A stretch of DNA of 64,000 bases from positions 52,858-116,857 of the forward strand of contig NZ_FRBR01000013.1 of NCBI RefSeq assembly GCF_900142665.1, given 5' to 3'. Under the pieces are notes generated by a model. It saw only the letters and a list, made by a program, of their open reading frames with translations. It searched no databases and was not told where the DNA came from. The translations under genes and the position numbers were made by a program. Below are positions 35,190 to 43,643 of this stretch, in pieces. Numbering within the stretch: position 1 is the stretch's first letter; each line of letters opens with the position of its first letter. This DNA is from Roseovarius pacificus. GTDB taxonomy: Bacteria; Pseudomonadota; Alphaproteobacteria; Rhodobacterales; Rhodobacteraceae.

Positions 35190-35456
35190 TGCGACATGCA
35201 CCATGACAGGTGATGTCATGGTACAGAAATTCGCCTTCTTCGTTCGTTGCCGGTTTGAAACGGTCGGCGCCAAAGCAGATATCGCCGGGGTTCGTGAAAC
35301 TCAGGGCAAGGTCCGGACAGCGCATGTCTCGGACCGATGGGACCAACGCGGCGCCCGTCAGGTTGCGCAGGCGCATGCCAGACGACGTTTGCGAACGGTG
35401 CGCCCATCTTTTCGATTTGCACTGCATTGCCCATTCCCAAATTTGAGAGACGTCCG

Positions 35457-37283
35457 ATGAAGAAAACCTCCAAACTCAACTACTGGTATTGGCCTATCGT
35501 CTTTCTGGCCTTGCTGCTCTTCCAGTACTTCTACTCTGCCGAGACTCAGATCGCTCGTATCCCCTACAGCGAATTCTCGGCCTATCTGGAGCAGGGGCGT
35601 ATCGCCGAGGTGGCGGTTTCGGATCAGTATATCCAGGGCGAGTTCATCGAGCCGGTGGATGGCAAGACGATGTTCGTCACGACCCGCGTAGAACCCGATC
35701 TTGCCCGCGATCTGGCGGCGCACGGGGTGACGGTCAGCGGCCAGATCGAAAGCACTTTCCTGCGCGATCTGCTGTCCTGGATTCTGCCGGTGATCCTGTT
35801 CGTGGGCATCTGGGCCTTTCTGATCCGCCGTATGGGCAGCGGTGCGGGCGGCATGATGCAGATCGGCAAGAGCCGGGCAAAGGTCTATGTCGAGACCGAG
35901 ACCGGAACGACCTTCGACGATGTGGCAGGGGTTGACGAGGCCAAGGAAGAACTGCGTGAGATCGTCGAATTCCTGAAGAACCCGCAGGAATACGGCCGCC
36001 TTGGCGGACGGATGCCCAAGGGTGTGCTTCTGGTCGGCCCGCCGGGCACCGGCAAGACGCTTTTCGCCCGCGCCGTGGCCGGCGAGGCCGGGGTGCCGTT
36101 CTTTTCGATCTCGGGGTCCGAATTCGTCGAGATGTTCGTGGGCGTCGGCGCGGCGCGGGTGCGCGATCTGTTCGAACAGGCCCGCAAGCAGGCGCCGGCC
36201 ATTATCTTTATCGACGAGCTCGACGCGCTCGGTAAGGTGCGGGGCATCGGCCCGGCCATGGGCGGCAACGACGAGAAGGAACAGACGCTGAACCAGTTGC
36301 TTGTCGAGCTGGACGGGTTTGATCCGTCCGCCGGCGTGGTGCTGCTGGCGGCGACCAACCGCCCCGAGATACTTGACCCTGCCCTGCTGCGGGCCGGGCG
36401 CTTTGACCGGCAGGTTCTGATCGACCGTCCCGACAGGAAAGGCCGGATCGACATTCTTCATGTCCATCTGCGCAAGGTGACGCTGGCGTCCGATATCGAC
36501 CCGGAGCAGATCGCGGCGCTGACGCCGGGCTTTACCGGGGCCGATCTGGCCAACCTGGTGAACGAGGCGGCGCTGCTGGCGACCAGGCGCAAGGCCGACG
36601 CCGTGGCGAAACAGGATTTCGACAATGCGATCGAACGGATCGTCGCGGGGCTGGAAAAGCGCAACCGCCTGCTGAACCCCCTGGAACGCGAGGTGGTGGC
36701 CTATCACGAGATGGGTCATGCGCTGGTGGCGATGGCGCTGCCGGATTCGGATGTGGTGCACAAGGTGTCGATCATTCCGCGCGGCATCGGTGCGCTCGGC
36801 TATACCATCCAGCGCCCGACCGAGGACCGTTTCCTGATGACCCGCGAAGAGCTGGAAAACAAGATGGCGGTGCTTCTGGGTGGGCGGGTTGCCGAAAAGA
36901 TCGTCTTTGGGCATCTGTCGACAGGCGCCGCAGACGATCTGGTCAAGGTGACCGACATCGCCCGCGCGATGGTGACCCGCTATGGCATGTCCGAAAAGCT
37001 GGGCCATGTCGCGCTGGAACGGCAGCAGAACACTTTTCTGGGGCAGGGCGCTGCGCCGCAGGATGTCTCCTATGGCGAGGCGACCGCCGATGTGATCGAC
37101 GCGGAAGTGCGGGCGATACTTGATGCCTGTTTCCAGCGGGTCGAAGCCCTGCTGACCGATCTGAGGCCGGTGCTGGAGGACAGTGCCCGCCTGCTGCTCG
37201 AACGGGAGACGCTTGACGCCGACGCGCTGAGCGACTTCGACGCGCGGGTGAAACGTACGGTCGGCGAAGTTTCCGCGGCATGA
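35457..37283 (+). CDS. ftsH: FtsH-type ATP-dependent membrane metalloprotease
   Basis: A 608-residue AAA+ protease. Two membrane helices flank a periplasmic domain (about residues 11-27 and 98-118). The AAA domain has Walker A GPPGTGKT (about residue 195), Walker [10 protein letters not shown] and the second region of homology [20 protein letters not shown]; the pore loop resembles [15 protein letters not shown]. The zinc site is HEMGH at about residue 416. It would extract and degrade membrane proteins at the inner membrane. The ATG at 35457 gives a typical FtsH N-terminus; longer starts add non-homologous residues. It is probably an accessory copy, since the housekeeping FtsH would be chromosomal. 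Its stop overlaps the next patatin gene (ATGA). Confidence 0.93.
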   Translation: MKKTSKLNYWYWPIVFLALLLFQYFYSAETQIARIPYSEFSAYLEQGRIAEVAVSDQYIQGEFIEPVDGKTMFVTTRVEPDLARDLAAHGVTVSGQIESTFLRDLLSWILPVILFVGIWAFLIRRMGSGAGGMMQIGKSRAKVYVETETGTTFDDVAGVDEAKEELREIVEFLKNPQEYGRLGGRMPKGVLLVGPPGTGKTLFARAVAGEAGVPFFSISGSEFVEMFVGVGAARVRDLFEQARKQAPAIIFIDELDALGKVRGIGPAMGGNDEKEQTLNQLLVELDGFDPSAGVVLLAATNRPEILDPALLRAGRFDRQVLIDRPDRKGRIDILHVHLRKVTLASDIDPEQIAALTPGFTGADLANLVNEAALLATRRKADAVAKQDFDNAIERIVAGLEKRNRLLNPLEREVVAYHEMGHALVAMALPDSDVVHKVSIIPRGIGALGYTIQRPTEDRFLMTREELENKMAVLLGGRVAEKIVFGHLSTGAADDLVKVTDIARAMVTRYGMSEKLGHVALERQQNTFLGQGAAPQDVSYGEATADVIDAEVRAILDACFQRVEALLTDLRPVLEDSARLLLERETLDADALSDFDARVKRTVGEVSAA

Positions 37284-38200
37284 CAGGGCGTCGGATCGGC
37301 ATCGCCCTTGGTGGCGGGTCCGCCAGGGGCTGGGCTCATATCGGGGTCCTCGAAGTGTTGCAGGAGGCGGGCTTCGCGCCCACGCTCGTCGCGGGCACGT
37401 CAATGGGTGCGCTGGTCGGCGGTGCCTGGGTGGCCGGCAGTATCGACGCGTTGAAGGCCTGGGCATTGCAGGTGGACCGCCGCCGGATCGCGGGGATGAT
37501 CGACGTCAATCTGCGCACTGGCGGGCTGATGGACGGGCAGCGCATAAATGGCTTCCTCTGCGGCCTCGGGCTCGACAGGGATGTCGGCGAGTTGCCGACC
37601 GCCTATACGGCGGTGGCCACCGATCTTGCCGCGGGCGATGAAGTCTGGCTGAGACACGGGTCGCTGGTCAGCGCAATCCGCGCCTCGATTGCCATTCCGG
37701 GCATCATCAGCCCGTGCCGCATCGACGGGCGCTGGCTCGTGGATGGCGGCCTGGCGAATCAGATACCGATCTCGGCCTGCCGGGCGATGGGCGCGGATAT
37801 CGTCGTTGCGGTCAATGTCAATGCGGGCCTGCTGGCCAAACATGCGGCCGGTTTCAGCAATGCGGAGCCCGATACCGCGCGGATCGCTGAAATTCTCGAA
37901 CAGGTTCCGGCGCGGTTGTACCCGCTGGCCGATCGTGTGTTGCCACAGCTGATGGCTGGCGGACCGCAAAGACCGGGCTATTTCGAGGCCCTTGCCGCCT
38001 CTTTCAGCATCGTGCAGGACAAACTGGCGGCCGCGCGCCTTGCCGAAGCGCCGCCGGATGTCATGATCATGCCAGAGGTCGCGGCGATTTCGTTGATGGA
38101 GTTCGACCGGGCGGAAGAGGCGATCAGGGCGGGGCGCGCTGCCACCGAAGCGGTGCTGGAGAGGATCGAGACCCTGGTGGCGTGCGACGGCCCTGTCTGA
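37280..38200 (+). CDS. RssA-like patatin phospholipase
   Basis: A 306-residue patatin. The oxyanion loop is ALGGGSARGWAHIGVL (about residues 9-24), the nucleophile elbow is GTSMGALVGG (about residues 39-48), and the catalytic Asp is in LVDGGLANQIP (about residue 155). No signal peptide is seen, so it likely works at the cytoplasmic face of the membrane. Its ATG overlaps the ftsH stop by 4 bases, indicating translational coupling with the protease. Close relatives are annotated as lysophospholipase/esterase-like RssA proteins. The lipid substrate is unknown. Confidence 0.9.
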   Translation: MTGRRIGIALGGGSARGWAHIGVLEVLQEAGFAPTLVAGTSMGALVGGAWVAGSIDALKAWALQVDRRRIAGMIDVNLRTGGLMDGQRINGFLCGLGLDRDVGELPTAYTAVATDLAAGDEVWLRHGSLVSAIRASIAIPGIISPCRIDGRWLVDGGLANQIPISACRAMGADIVVAVNVNAGLLAKHAAGFSNAEPDTARIAEILEQVPARLYPLADRVLPQLMAGGPQRPGYFEALAASFSIVQDKLAAARLAEAPPDVMIMPEVAAISLMEFDRAEEAIRAGRAATEAVLERIETLVACDGPV

Positions 38201-38413
38201 GGCACCCGGTATAGTCTCAGGCCTTGGCCCCGTCCGTGTCTCATCATCCATCGCCGCGCAGGCGTCGGCGAGCGCGGACCCTGCATCGCGCCGACAGTCC
38301 CGATACTGCGCCAGATCACATATCTAAAAGTTTGGAATCGGTATAGGCTCTCACTACGTGATCCGAGTCGAATACCAAGGTTCGGACCCTACATGACACA
38401 GGAATGAGAGACG

Positions 38414-39091
38414 ATGGAGCAATACCACGAGACTGATCCTGAGATCAGCCGCGCCGCGCGCGATGCCGTGGCAAACGGCGACGATATTCGTCGCGAGATT
38501 CGTGACATTGTCGCGGGCGCCGTGGCCCGCCGGCCGTTGGAACAGGACAGCTTGCGCCATGTTCTGAAACTCGTCCTCAAGGGGATGGCCGAAGGAATGC
38601 CTGAAAGCTCTGGCGAGATAACTGCGGCGATGCGCAAGGCAGGAGAGGGAATCGCGGATGCGATGGAGCCTGTTGCCGAAGCCCTGCACCTCGCCATCGA
38701 CGAAGCCCGCAGCAGGGGCGACGAATTCACCGAAAACGATCTGAAACGCGCGACGGACGATCTGGCCGCGCTCGACCGGCTTTATATCGACACGATGCGT
38801 GACTTCGCCAAGGCGGGGGCGACCACCGCACAAAGGACAATCGGCGATCTGGCCACTCATATGGAGCGCAGCAGTGACAAGGCTGCCGGGGTCGTGCGAA
38901 GCGCTGCCGAAACCGTGGGGCAGGGCATGGCCGCTTCGGGCCGCCCTCATCTGTCGGATGTGAACCGTGCCGCGAGGGCCGGGATGGGCACGATTGCCGC
39001 GCTCGGCAGCGCGATCCTGGGCGGGATCGCAGAAGGGCTCGCCGCGGCGGACCGATCGCCGCCCGCCGATGAAACGAAAAAGGACGGCTGA
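38414..39091 (+). CDS. Ala-rich helical protein, uncharacterised (possibly DUF6781)
   Basis: A 225-residue protein without Cys, with long predicted helices rich in Ala, Glu and Arg (ISRAARDAVANGDDIRREIR, VRSAAETVGQGMAAS). The C-terminus has a Gly/Ala hydrophobic run (MGTIAALGSAILGGIAEGL) that could insert in or lie on a membrane. The general look is phasin-like, and I weakly recall such proteins as DUF6781; no enzymatic motif is visible. Its stop overlaps the ATG of the ABC1 kinase gene (TGATG), so the two are coupled. A structural or adaptor role at the membrane or on lipid bodies is a reasonable but unproven guess. Confidence 0.7.
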   Translation: MEQYHETDPEISRAARDAVANGDDIRREIRDIVAGAVARRPLEQDSLRHVLKLVLKGMAEGMPESSGEITAAMRKAGEGIADAMEPVAEALHLAIDEARSRGDEFTENDLKRATDDLAALDRLYIDTMRDFAKAGATTAQRTIGDLATHMERSSDKAAGVVRSAAETVGQGMAASGRPHLSDVNRAARAGMGTIAALGSAILGGIAEGLAAADRSPPADETKKDG

Positions 39092-40758
39092 TGTCGGCGG
39101 GTATTCCCTTTGCGGCACAGGATCTGCGGCGGCTGGCCGAAATCTCGGGTATCCTGATCGCGCACGGCTTCGGCGATCTGGTGCGTCAGCTTGGTGCTGA
39201 CAAGCTGGTCGGCGGGATCAGAAAGGTGACGCATCGGGAACCGGCCTCGCCGGATCACGGTCTGGCGCCGGAAGAGCGTCTGCGTCTCGCCCTTGAAGAA
39301 CTGGGCCCGACCTTCGTCAAACTGGGCCAGATCCTGTCAACCCGTGCCGACCTGTTGCCCTCTGCCTATATTGCGGAACTCGGCCGTTTGCGCGACAAGG
39401 TGCGCACGCTCGACTGGGAGGATCTGATCGTCGAGGTCGAGGCCGAACTCGGCATTTCTCTGATTGACGCGTTCGATGCGCTCGATACCACGCCGCTGGC
39501 CGCCGGGTCGATCGCACAGGTGCATCGGGCGCGGCTGAAAACCGGCGAGGAGGTTGTGCTCAAAATCCGTCGCCCCGGCATCGTTCCGGTGATCGAGGCG
39601 GACCTGCGGCTGATCGGACGGCTGGCGAGCCTGGCCGAAGCGGAGGGGCTTGGACGGTTTCGACCGATCGAGATTGCCACAGAATTTTCCCGCTCCCTGC
39701 GCAGTGAGCTTGATCTGGCCAATGAATGCCGCAATGCGGAACGGGTCGCGACCAGTTTTGCGGACACACCTTATATCCGCATTCCCGCTGTCTATTGGCA
39801 GTGGAGTTGCGAAAACATGAACGTGCAGGATCACGTTACCGGTGTCCCCGGCAGCGATCTGGCGGCGGTCCGTGCCGCGGGGCTGGACCTGACGGTGCTG
39901 GCGCGGCGCGGGGCCGATGCTGTGCTGAAGATGATTTTTGCCGACCGGTTCTACCATGCCGATCCGCATCCGGGGAATGTCTTCTACGGACCCGGAAACG
40001 GGATTTCCTTTATTGATTTCGGCATGGTCGGGCAATTGACGCGCCAGCGCCGGGACGAGGTGGTGGATCTGCTGTTCGGCGTTGTCGAAAAACGGGCCGA
40101 CAAGGTGGCCGAGATTCTGTTGAGTTGGGCCCGAACCGATGACGGGGACCCTGTGCGGCTGACCGCTGAAGTCGAAAGATTCATTGACCGGGTGCATGGT
40201 GTTCCGCTCGGGCAATTGCATCTGTCGCGCATGATTTCCGATCTGGTGGCGGTGATGCGCGAGCATCGTCTGGCTCTGCCATACGATCTGACGATGCTGA
40301 TCAAGGCATTCATCTCGCTCGAAGGCATGGGGCGGGAACTCGATCCCGATTTTGACATGGTCAGCGCCGCGCAGCCATTTCTGGAGGATCTGGTCTGGCA
40401 GCGCAGCGGGCCGGGGACCCTGCTGCGCCGTGCCCGAGAGGGCGTTTCGGATGGCTTTGGGCTGATGACGGAGCTGCCGCGCGATCTGCGCAAGTTGCTC
40501 GATGTCGCCCAGACCGGCCGGCTGAAACTGCATATCGAGCTGGATCAGGGCGAGCGGTATCTCAAACGGTTCGACCGCCTGATGGCGCGGCTGACGATGG
40601 GTGTTGTCATCGCGGCTCTGATCATCGGCTCGTCCATTGTGATGGCGGCTTCGGGCAACGAACTTTCCATAGGCGTTTCGGTCTTTGCGCTGCTTGGGTT
40701 TTTCGGCGCGGTGACTGGCGGGATCTGGCTGCTTTGGGCGATCTGGCGGGACAGATGA
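39091..40758 (+). CDS. ABC1/AarF/UbiB-family atypical kinase
   Basis: A 555-residue UbiB-like protein kinase-fold enzyme. The family KxGQ motif is KLGQILSTRADLLPSAY (about residues 76-92), the Ala/Gly-rich loop is GSIAQVHRARL, the ATP-site lysine is in VVLKIRRPG, and the metal-binding DFG is in SFIDFGMVGQL. Two transmembrane helices close the protein (VVIAALIIGSSIVMAA and a second one ending WLLWAIW). UbiB members are ATPases needed for ubiquinone synthesis or lipid handling in the inner membrane. This is likely an accessory copy working with the neighbouring patatins and FtsH. Confidence 0.92.
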   Translation: MSAGIPFAAQDLRRLAEISGILIAHGFGDLVRQLGADKLVGGIRKVTHREPASPDHGLAPEERLRLALEELGPTFVKLGQILSTRADLLPSAYIAELGRLRDKVRTLDWEDLIVEVEAELGISLIDAFDALDTTPLAAGSIAQVHRARLKTGEEVVLKIRRPGIVPVIEADLRLIGRLASLAEAEGLGRFRPIEIATEFSRSLRSELDLANECRNAERVATSFADTPYIRIPAVYWQWSCENMNVQDHVTGVPGSDLAAVRAAGLDLTVLARRGADAVLKMIFADRFYHADPHPGNVFYGPGNGISFIDFGMVGQLTRQRRDEVVDLLFGVVEKRADKVAEILLSWARTDDGDPVRLTAEVERFIDRVHGVPLGQLHLSRMISDLVAVMREHRLALPYDLTMLIKAFISLEGMGRELDPDFDMVSAAQPFLEDLVWQRSGPGTLLRRAREGVSDGFGLMTELPRDLRKLLDVAQTGRLKLHIELDQGERYLKRFDRLMARLTMGVVIAALIIGSSIVMAASGNELSIGVSVFALLGFFGAVTGGIWLLWAIWRDR

Positions 40759-40814
40759 GCCGGGTGTCACATTGGCGCTCTTGCCGATCCTCTCGGAGCC
40801 TGACCTACACCCTC

Positions 40815-40935
40815 GCCCGGGCAAGATCACCTAAAGCAGGCAGATCCTCGACATCCGCCGCGCCGAGCGCGGAACGATGATACGCCAGACGGCATGGGCG
40901 ACGATCTCGCGGGGAAACGGCAGCCTTTCAGGCGA
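40815..40935 (-). pseudogene. IS6-family transposase remnant with frameshift
   Basis: On the minus strand one frame gives PFPREIVAHAVW, and after a one-base shift the next frame continues AYHRSALGAADVEDLPALGD. Joined, this matches the N-terminal part of IS6/IS240-type transposases (FP.EII..AVWAYHRF.LS..DVEDLL). Only about 40 codons survive. It lies next to the Fic gene and marks past IS activity. Confidence 0.7.
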
Positions 40936-41028
40936 GGCATGATCAACGGTATCTTCATCCCGGCCGCTTAAGCGGAAATCGCGGGGCAAACACATTGGCA
41001 ACGGCTCCGGGACAGCCATTCTCGAAAC

Positions 41029-42576
41029 CTATCCGTCAGAACCGAAACTTTCCTCATAGGCGTGTTCGATCCGTGCTGCTTCATCATCGGTCAATGCCTC
41101 GAACTCATTGGTTCTGACGCGACGTGAAAGGGTACCACCGTTTTGCCGCAGGAAGCGGAACAGCAAATCGATGGTGCGTTCGGGCATTTCAACGATGTTC
41201 TCGATCCGGGCGCGGAACGCATCATAGCCGTGCAGGAAGGCCGTTTCGGAAGGCAGGTCTTCTTCAATTGTCTTCTGAACGCATGAATAGAGAAATTCCG
41301 CATGTGGGGTCGCATCGAAGAAGCGGTAGAAATCACCCGTGTCATTCAAGACGCGAACATTGAACTTCTCCGTCGGTTCCCACTCGATCAGCGGCAGGAG
41401 CCGTGCTGAATAGCTCTCAAGGACCATTCGGTACTCATCGATGCGCTCAAGGATTGCGGCGGACACGGGGAAGACCATGCCTGGAGGGTTGAAGCCGCGT
41501 TCCGCAAGGACATGATGAATCAGGTAGCGGTGCAGCCGGCCGTTGCCGTCTTCAAACGGGTGGATATAGACGAAACCGAATGCGAGGATTGCCGCGGAAA
41601 CCACCGGGTCCGAGTGCCGAGACGCACCCTGATCAAACGCGATCATACCGTCGGTCAGGGACGGAAGATCTTCATGCCGCGCGCTGATGTGATCAGGCAG
41701 AGGCATGCGTGTCTCGCGGTCATGCCCCCCAACAAAACCGCCCTCGTCGCGGAAACCCAGCTTAATGAAACGCGCGTCGCCTATGACCATCCGTTGCAGC
41801 CGGAGCAGTTCATCCCGGTCGAGAGGTTGGCGACCGGCTTCGCCGATGGCACGGCCCCACCGTTGAATGCGGTCTTGAGGCGGGCGTTCACCTTCGATGG
41901 CATAGCTAGAGCGTGAGTCCTTGAGCAGCAGGAATGCAGCTGTTCGTGCGAGTAAGTCTCGGGGGATGTCAGCGATGACCGCACGGGCACGGCCCGGCAG
42001 GTCCATCGCGATGAATTCTTCGAGTCGTCGCGTGCGGAAGACCAGCGGGCAAAAATCTTTGGTTCCCGGCAGGTTGTTTTTTACGCGATATCGGGGAGCG
42101 TTTTCACCTTCCGTCGCGAATTGCTGGTCGGGGTCAACGACAGGCACGTAGCGACCGCCTTTCGCATCTGGCAAATCCAACCGGCTGCCTGTCAGCCATT
42201 CATACAGAAACCAGATACGCCTTGCGTAGCTGCCGGTCGGCTTGTTGCGCACGATTTCTGCGATGGCATCGGGTCCGGTGGCCGCGAACAGCCTTGTGAG
42301 GACAGCGAGATCAAGCCCTTCGTACTTGAGTGCGAACGTGAGGTGACCATCGAGGTCTGCACTCGGGGCGTGACGTGGTGTCAGGATGCGCCAGGCATCA
42401 TCCTCGACGATGCGGTGATGGTTGCCCGTCGCCGACAGTTTGCGGGGCAGGGGCACAGACAATCCGTAGGCATCTGTCAGTGCGCCGTAACCCGCCAGGG
42501 TGGCGGTCTCCGGGAGGCGACGCTCCTGAAAAATGGTCCTCGGGCCCGAAAAATGTACCTCTTGTCCGGATGGCAT
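41029..42576 (-). CDS. Fic-domain protein (probable AMP transferase)
   Basis: A 515-residue Fic protein. The core motif HPFEDGNGRLHRYL (about residues 344-357) contains the catalytic His and all Gly/Asn/Arg residues needed for AMP transfer. An inhibitory helix motif SYAIEG (S-x3-E-G) occurs about 115 residues earlier, as in class II self-inhibited Fic enzymes. The N-terminal 150 residues are of a DUF4172-like or unrelated type that I do not recognise. The ATG has GGA nearby, and an inverted repeat (TCACAT-9-ATGTGA) lies about 64-84 bases upstream as a possible operator. It may be a solitary regulator or a toxin-like protein; no separate antitoxin is evident. Confidence 0.9.
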   Translation of the reverse strand: MPSGQEVHFSGPRTIFQERRLPETATLAGYGALTDAYGLSVPLPRKLSATGNHHRIVEDDAWRILTPRHAPSADLDGHLTFALKYEGLDLAVLTRLFAATGPDAIAEIVRNKPTGSYARRIWFLYEWLTGSRLDLPDAKGGRYVPVVDPDQQFATEGENAPRYRVKNNLPGTKDFCPLVFRTRRLEEFIAMDLPGRARAVIADIPRDLLARTAAFLLLKDSRSSYAIEGERPPQDRIQRWGRAIGEAGRQPLDRDELLRLQRMVIGDARFIKLGFRDEGGFVGGHDRETRMPLPDHISARHEDLPSLTDGMIAFDQGASRHSDPVVSAAILAFGFVYIHPFEDGNGRLHRYLIHHVLAERGFNPPGMVFPVSAAILERIDEYRMVLESYSARLLPLIEWEPTEKFNVRVLNDTGDFYRFFDATPHAEFLYSCVQKTIEEDLPSETAFLHGYDAFRARIENIVEMPERTIDLLFRFLRQNGGTLSRRVRTNEFEALTDDEAARIEHAYEESFGSDG

Positions 42577-42639
42577 GAATCCTGTTCCCTGGGCGTGAAT
42601 TTTCGTTGGCGAGCATGGTCTCCATGAAATTTGTTCCTA

Positions 42640-42660
42640 TCACATGAAAAATATATGTGA
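42640..42660. promoter_or_regulatory. Inverted repeat upstream of the fic gene
   Basis: TCACAT and ATGTGA are separated by nine A+T-rich bases, 64 bases before the fic start. The surrounding 100 bases are the most A+T-rich of this section and also contain several TTTTTCA copies on the minus strand. An operator/promoter role is likely but unproven. Confidence 0.4.
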
Positions 42661-42724
42661 AAAGAGGATTTTCGTGAAAAATAGTCCTTCGTATCCAGGA
42701 ATCTGAACAAGTCAGGTCACAAAT

Positions 42725-43045
42725 CTATCCGGGACCGACCGACGTGCGAGGATTGGCAGCGGCCCCGGCCAGCATCAGCCGCCGGATCTGTTCGACATCA
42801 TCTACCGTCCAGATATCGGTCGAGAACACCCGGCCCACGCGTTCCACGCCGATTGTCGGGTCGCCAATATAGTAAATCCGGCGCTCGGCCTGGAAGGCGC
42901 CGGCAGGCACAGGGCCCTTCACCAAAGCATGGTCGCGTGATTGAACGGATACGAGCATTGTCGCATGACCTCGACCGGCGGCTTCCGAAACGGCGGGAAA
43001 CAGAGCATCCGCCGGAACAGGAAGAACATAGAACGAGCAGATCAA
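42725..43045 (-). CDS. Hypothetical protein
   Basis: A 106-residue open frame. The second half has normal codon use for this replicon and a regular structure (RRIYYIGDPTIGVERVG, VDDVEQIRRLMLAGAAA); the first half (MICSFYVLPVPADALF) is less convincing. No family is recognised and there is no membrane segment. It is upstream of fic on the same strand with a 148-base gap. It may be a truncated gene: the N-terminal part looks cut, and the section is full of remnants. Confidence 0.35.
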   Translation of the reverse strand: MICSFYVLPVPADALFPAVSEAAGRGHATMLVSVQSRDHALVKGPVPAGAFQAERRIYYIGDPTIGVERVGRVFSTDIWTVDDVEQIRRLMLAGAAANPRTSVGPG

Positions 43046-43379
43046 GAGCGTCTGAAAGTGCTCTGCGGGCGGCCCCTGCCAGACCGGGCGCGAGACTTTC
43101 CGGCTCTACGGGGGTTGCGCGACGCTCAGGGAGAAATCCGGCCCGGATCTCGATCTATCTCCCTTGTGAACGACGCGGAAGACCTTGCCGCGATCCTGAA
43201 GGTACCGCCATTGTCCGGCCTTCGGGGTGTCCGCTTGCATCCCCTTGAGAGAAAAATCGCCGATCCGGGTGCCCGGATCGGCACGATGCCGCCGTGCGCA
43301 ACGGAACTCGTTGGGTTCAGGGATCAGGGACATAAGTTGTTGGTTAAGTTTCCAGATCCAACTTAACAGTGAGGGTGTC
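43046..43379. other. Gap upstream of the sulfation module
   Basis: No supported gene in these 334 bases. Frames on both strands overlap each other and lack recognisable features. A good ribosome-binding sequence (GTGAGGG) precedes the ATG at 43380, and the promoter of the three-gene sulfation operon should be within this stretch. Confidence 0.45.
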
Positions 43380-43643
43380 ATGGCTGACCATGTCAATTCG
43401 TTCAAACGTATATCCATGCTGCTGGCTGCGGCGGCCATAACGGCGCTCCCCGTCGAGGCGCAGGCCTATGTCGGTCCGGGGGCCGGACTGACAGCCATCG
43501 GAACGATGATCGCATTCGGCGCGGCGGTGGTGCTCGCGCTTGTCGGGTTCGTCTGGTATCCGATGAAGCGCTTGATGAAGGGCCGCTCCGACGCGCGGAA
43601 TGCGCAAAGTTCCGCGATTGGCAGCCAGGAGCGAGGTGAGTGA
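43380..43643 (+). CDS. Small membrane protein of the sulfation module
   Basis: An 87-residue protein with an N-terminal signal peptide or first helix (SMLLAAAAITALPVEAQA) and one strong transmembrane helix (GTMIAFGAAVVLALVGFVWY), then a basic tail (PMKRLMKGR). The ATG at 43380 is preferred to an upstream start because the export signal begins right after it. The stop overlaps the GTG start of the sulfotransferase gene, so translation is coupled. No catalytic residues are apparent; it is probably a scaffold or anchor for the downstream enzymes. Not recognised as a named family. Confidence 0.78.
   Translation: MADHVNSFKRISMLLAAAAITALPVEAQAYVGPGAGLTAIGTMIAFGAAVVLALVGFVWYPMKRLMKGRSDARNAQSSAIGSQERGE

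Noticed and set aside
35358..37466. 702-codon open frame on the minus strand
   Set aside because: It is antisense to ftsH, whose AAA and zinc motifs are complete; the antisense peptide is His/Arg/Gln-rich without a fold.
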